A DNA stretch of 64,000 nucleotides, taken from NCBI GenBank assembly GCA_019114755.1, contig DXEW01000005.1:62001-126000 (forward strand), in the 5' to 3' direction. This stretch comes from Candidatus Borkfalkia faecavium (GTDB taxonomy: Bacteria; Bacillota; Clostridia; Christensenellales; Borkfalkiaceae). Under the pieces are notes generated by a model. It was not told the DNA's origin and ran no database searches. It saw only the letters and a list, made by a program, of their open reading frames with translations. Positions 63,878-64,000 of this stretch are shown here, one piece after another. How positions within the stretch are numbered: the first letter of the stretch is position 1; every line of letters starts with the position of its first letter. The position numbers and the translations under genes are program-made.

Positions 63878-64000
63878 TCAGATCATCGTACCCTTTGCCA
63901 GGAAGTACGGCTGCAATTCACAGCCGGACAGATTGCGCCTGTCGCGGATGACGACGTTCTTATCGGTGATGACGCAGTTGAGCTGCACGTTTTCGCCGAT
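63878..64000 (-). CDS. glgD: Partial GlgD (ADP-glucose pyrophosphorylase subunit), C-terminal end
   Basis: The last 40 codons of a minus-strand gene that continues past the window edge. VQLNCVITDKNVVIRDRRNL followed by LSGCELQPYFLAKGTMI matches the C-terminal beta-helix of GlgD rather than GlgC. It stops 39 nt before glgA, so the order is glgD-glgA-glgP-GH13. Confidence 0.75.
   Translation of the reverse strand: MGENVQLNCVITDKNVVIRDRRNLSGCELQPYFLAKGTMI

Overview
The window reads as a contiguous stretch of chromosome from an anaerobic, low-oxygen-adapted Clostridia-type Firmicute with fairly high G+C (roughly 55-60% by eye). Supporting signs are a reverse rubrerythrin, the Bacillus/Clostridium order rimP-nusA-ylxR-ylxQ-infB-rbfA, a class 2 GalT, scpA-scpB, NrdR, strong SD sequences and sigmaA-type promoters with a 17-nt spacer. 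A gut Christensenellales/Borkfalkia-like lineage is my best guess, but that is inference. I see no prophage, IS element, CRISPR array or rRNA; this is core-genome sequence with a few odd parts.

Layout. 0.1-2.5 kb: GH43 arabinosidase-type enzyme (-), reverse rubrerythrin (+), PH-domain membrane protein (-). 2.7-9.1 kb: complete F-type ATP synthase operon atpBEFHAGDC, except that atpH encodes only the C-terminal part of the delta subunit. 9.1-12.3 kb: aconitase-family hydratase and a zinc-type macrodomain ADP-ribosyl hydrolase. 12.5-15.3 kb: NMT1/SsuA-like ABC importer behind a short leader with an intrinsic terminator. 15.4-17.0 kb: HAD phosphatase and MscL. 17.0-17.6 kb: a probable structured RNA (6S-like) and a DUF1294 protein. 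17.7-27.7 kb: purine cluster purE-C-M-N-(PurO-type IMP cyclohydrolase)-(AICAR transformylase)-D-L, with bifunctional PurH replaced by two separate enzymes. 27.8-29.5 kb: nrdR, ispG.

29.5-40.2 kb: translation and maturation cluster. At the position where Firmicutes carry polC there is only a PolC N-terminal/OB/exonuclease protein with no PHP or polymerase domain; it is followed by rimP, nusA, ylxR, ylxQ, infB, rbfA, nrnA, truB, ribF and an endonuclease IV. 40.3-45.5 kb: M24 peptidase, efp, dtd, a PhnP-like hydrolase, an ABC-F ATPase, a DUF4870 protein. 45.6-49.5 kb: polA, coaE, lytic transglycosylase, tRNA-Leu(GAG), tRNA-Val(CAC). 49.7-55.1 kb: galT, lysA, M50 protease, scpA, scpB. 55.1-57.5 kb (-): hflX and a tyrosine recombinase. 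57.7-64 kb (-): glycogen/maltodextrin operon glgD(partial)-glgA-glgP-GH13.

The most unusual items are the delta subunit reduced to its C-terminal domain, the PolC remnant at the polC locus, three genes whose predicted transcription start coincides with the ATG (leaderless mRNAs, identical geometry), a dispersed palindromic motif family around the core AGTACTATG, and a perfect 14-bp inverted repeat with a 6-bp spacer next to the tyrosine recombinase. All statements come from reading the sequence; no database search was possible.
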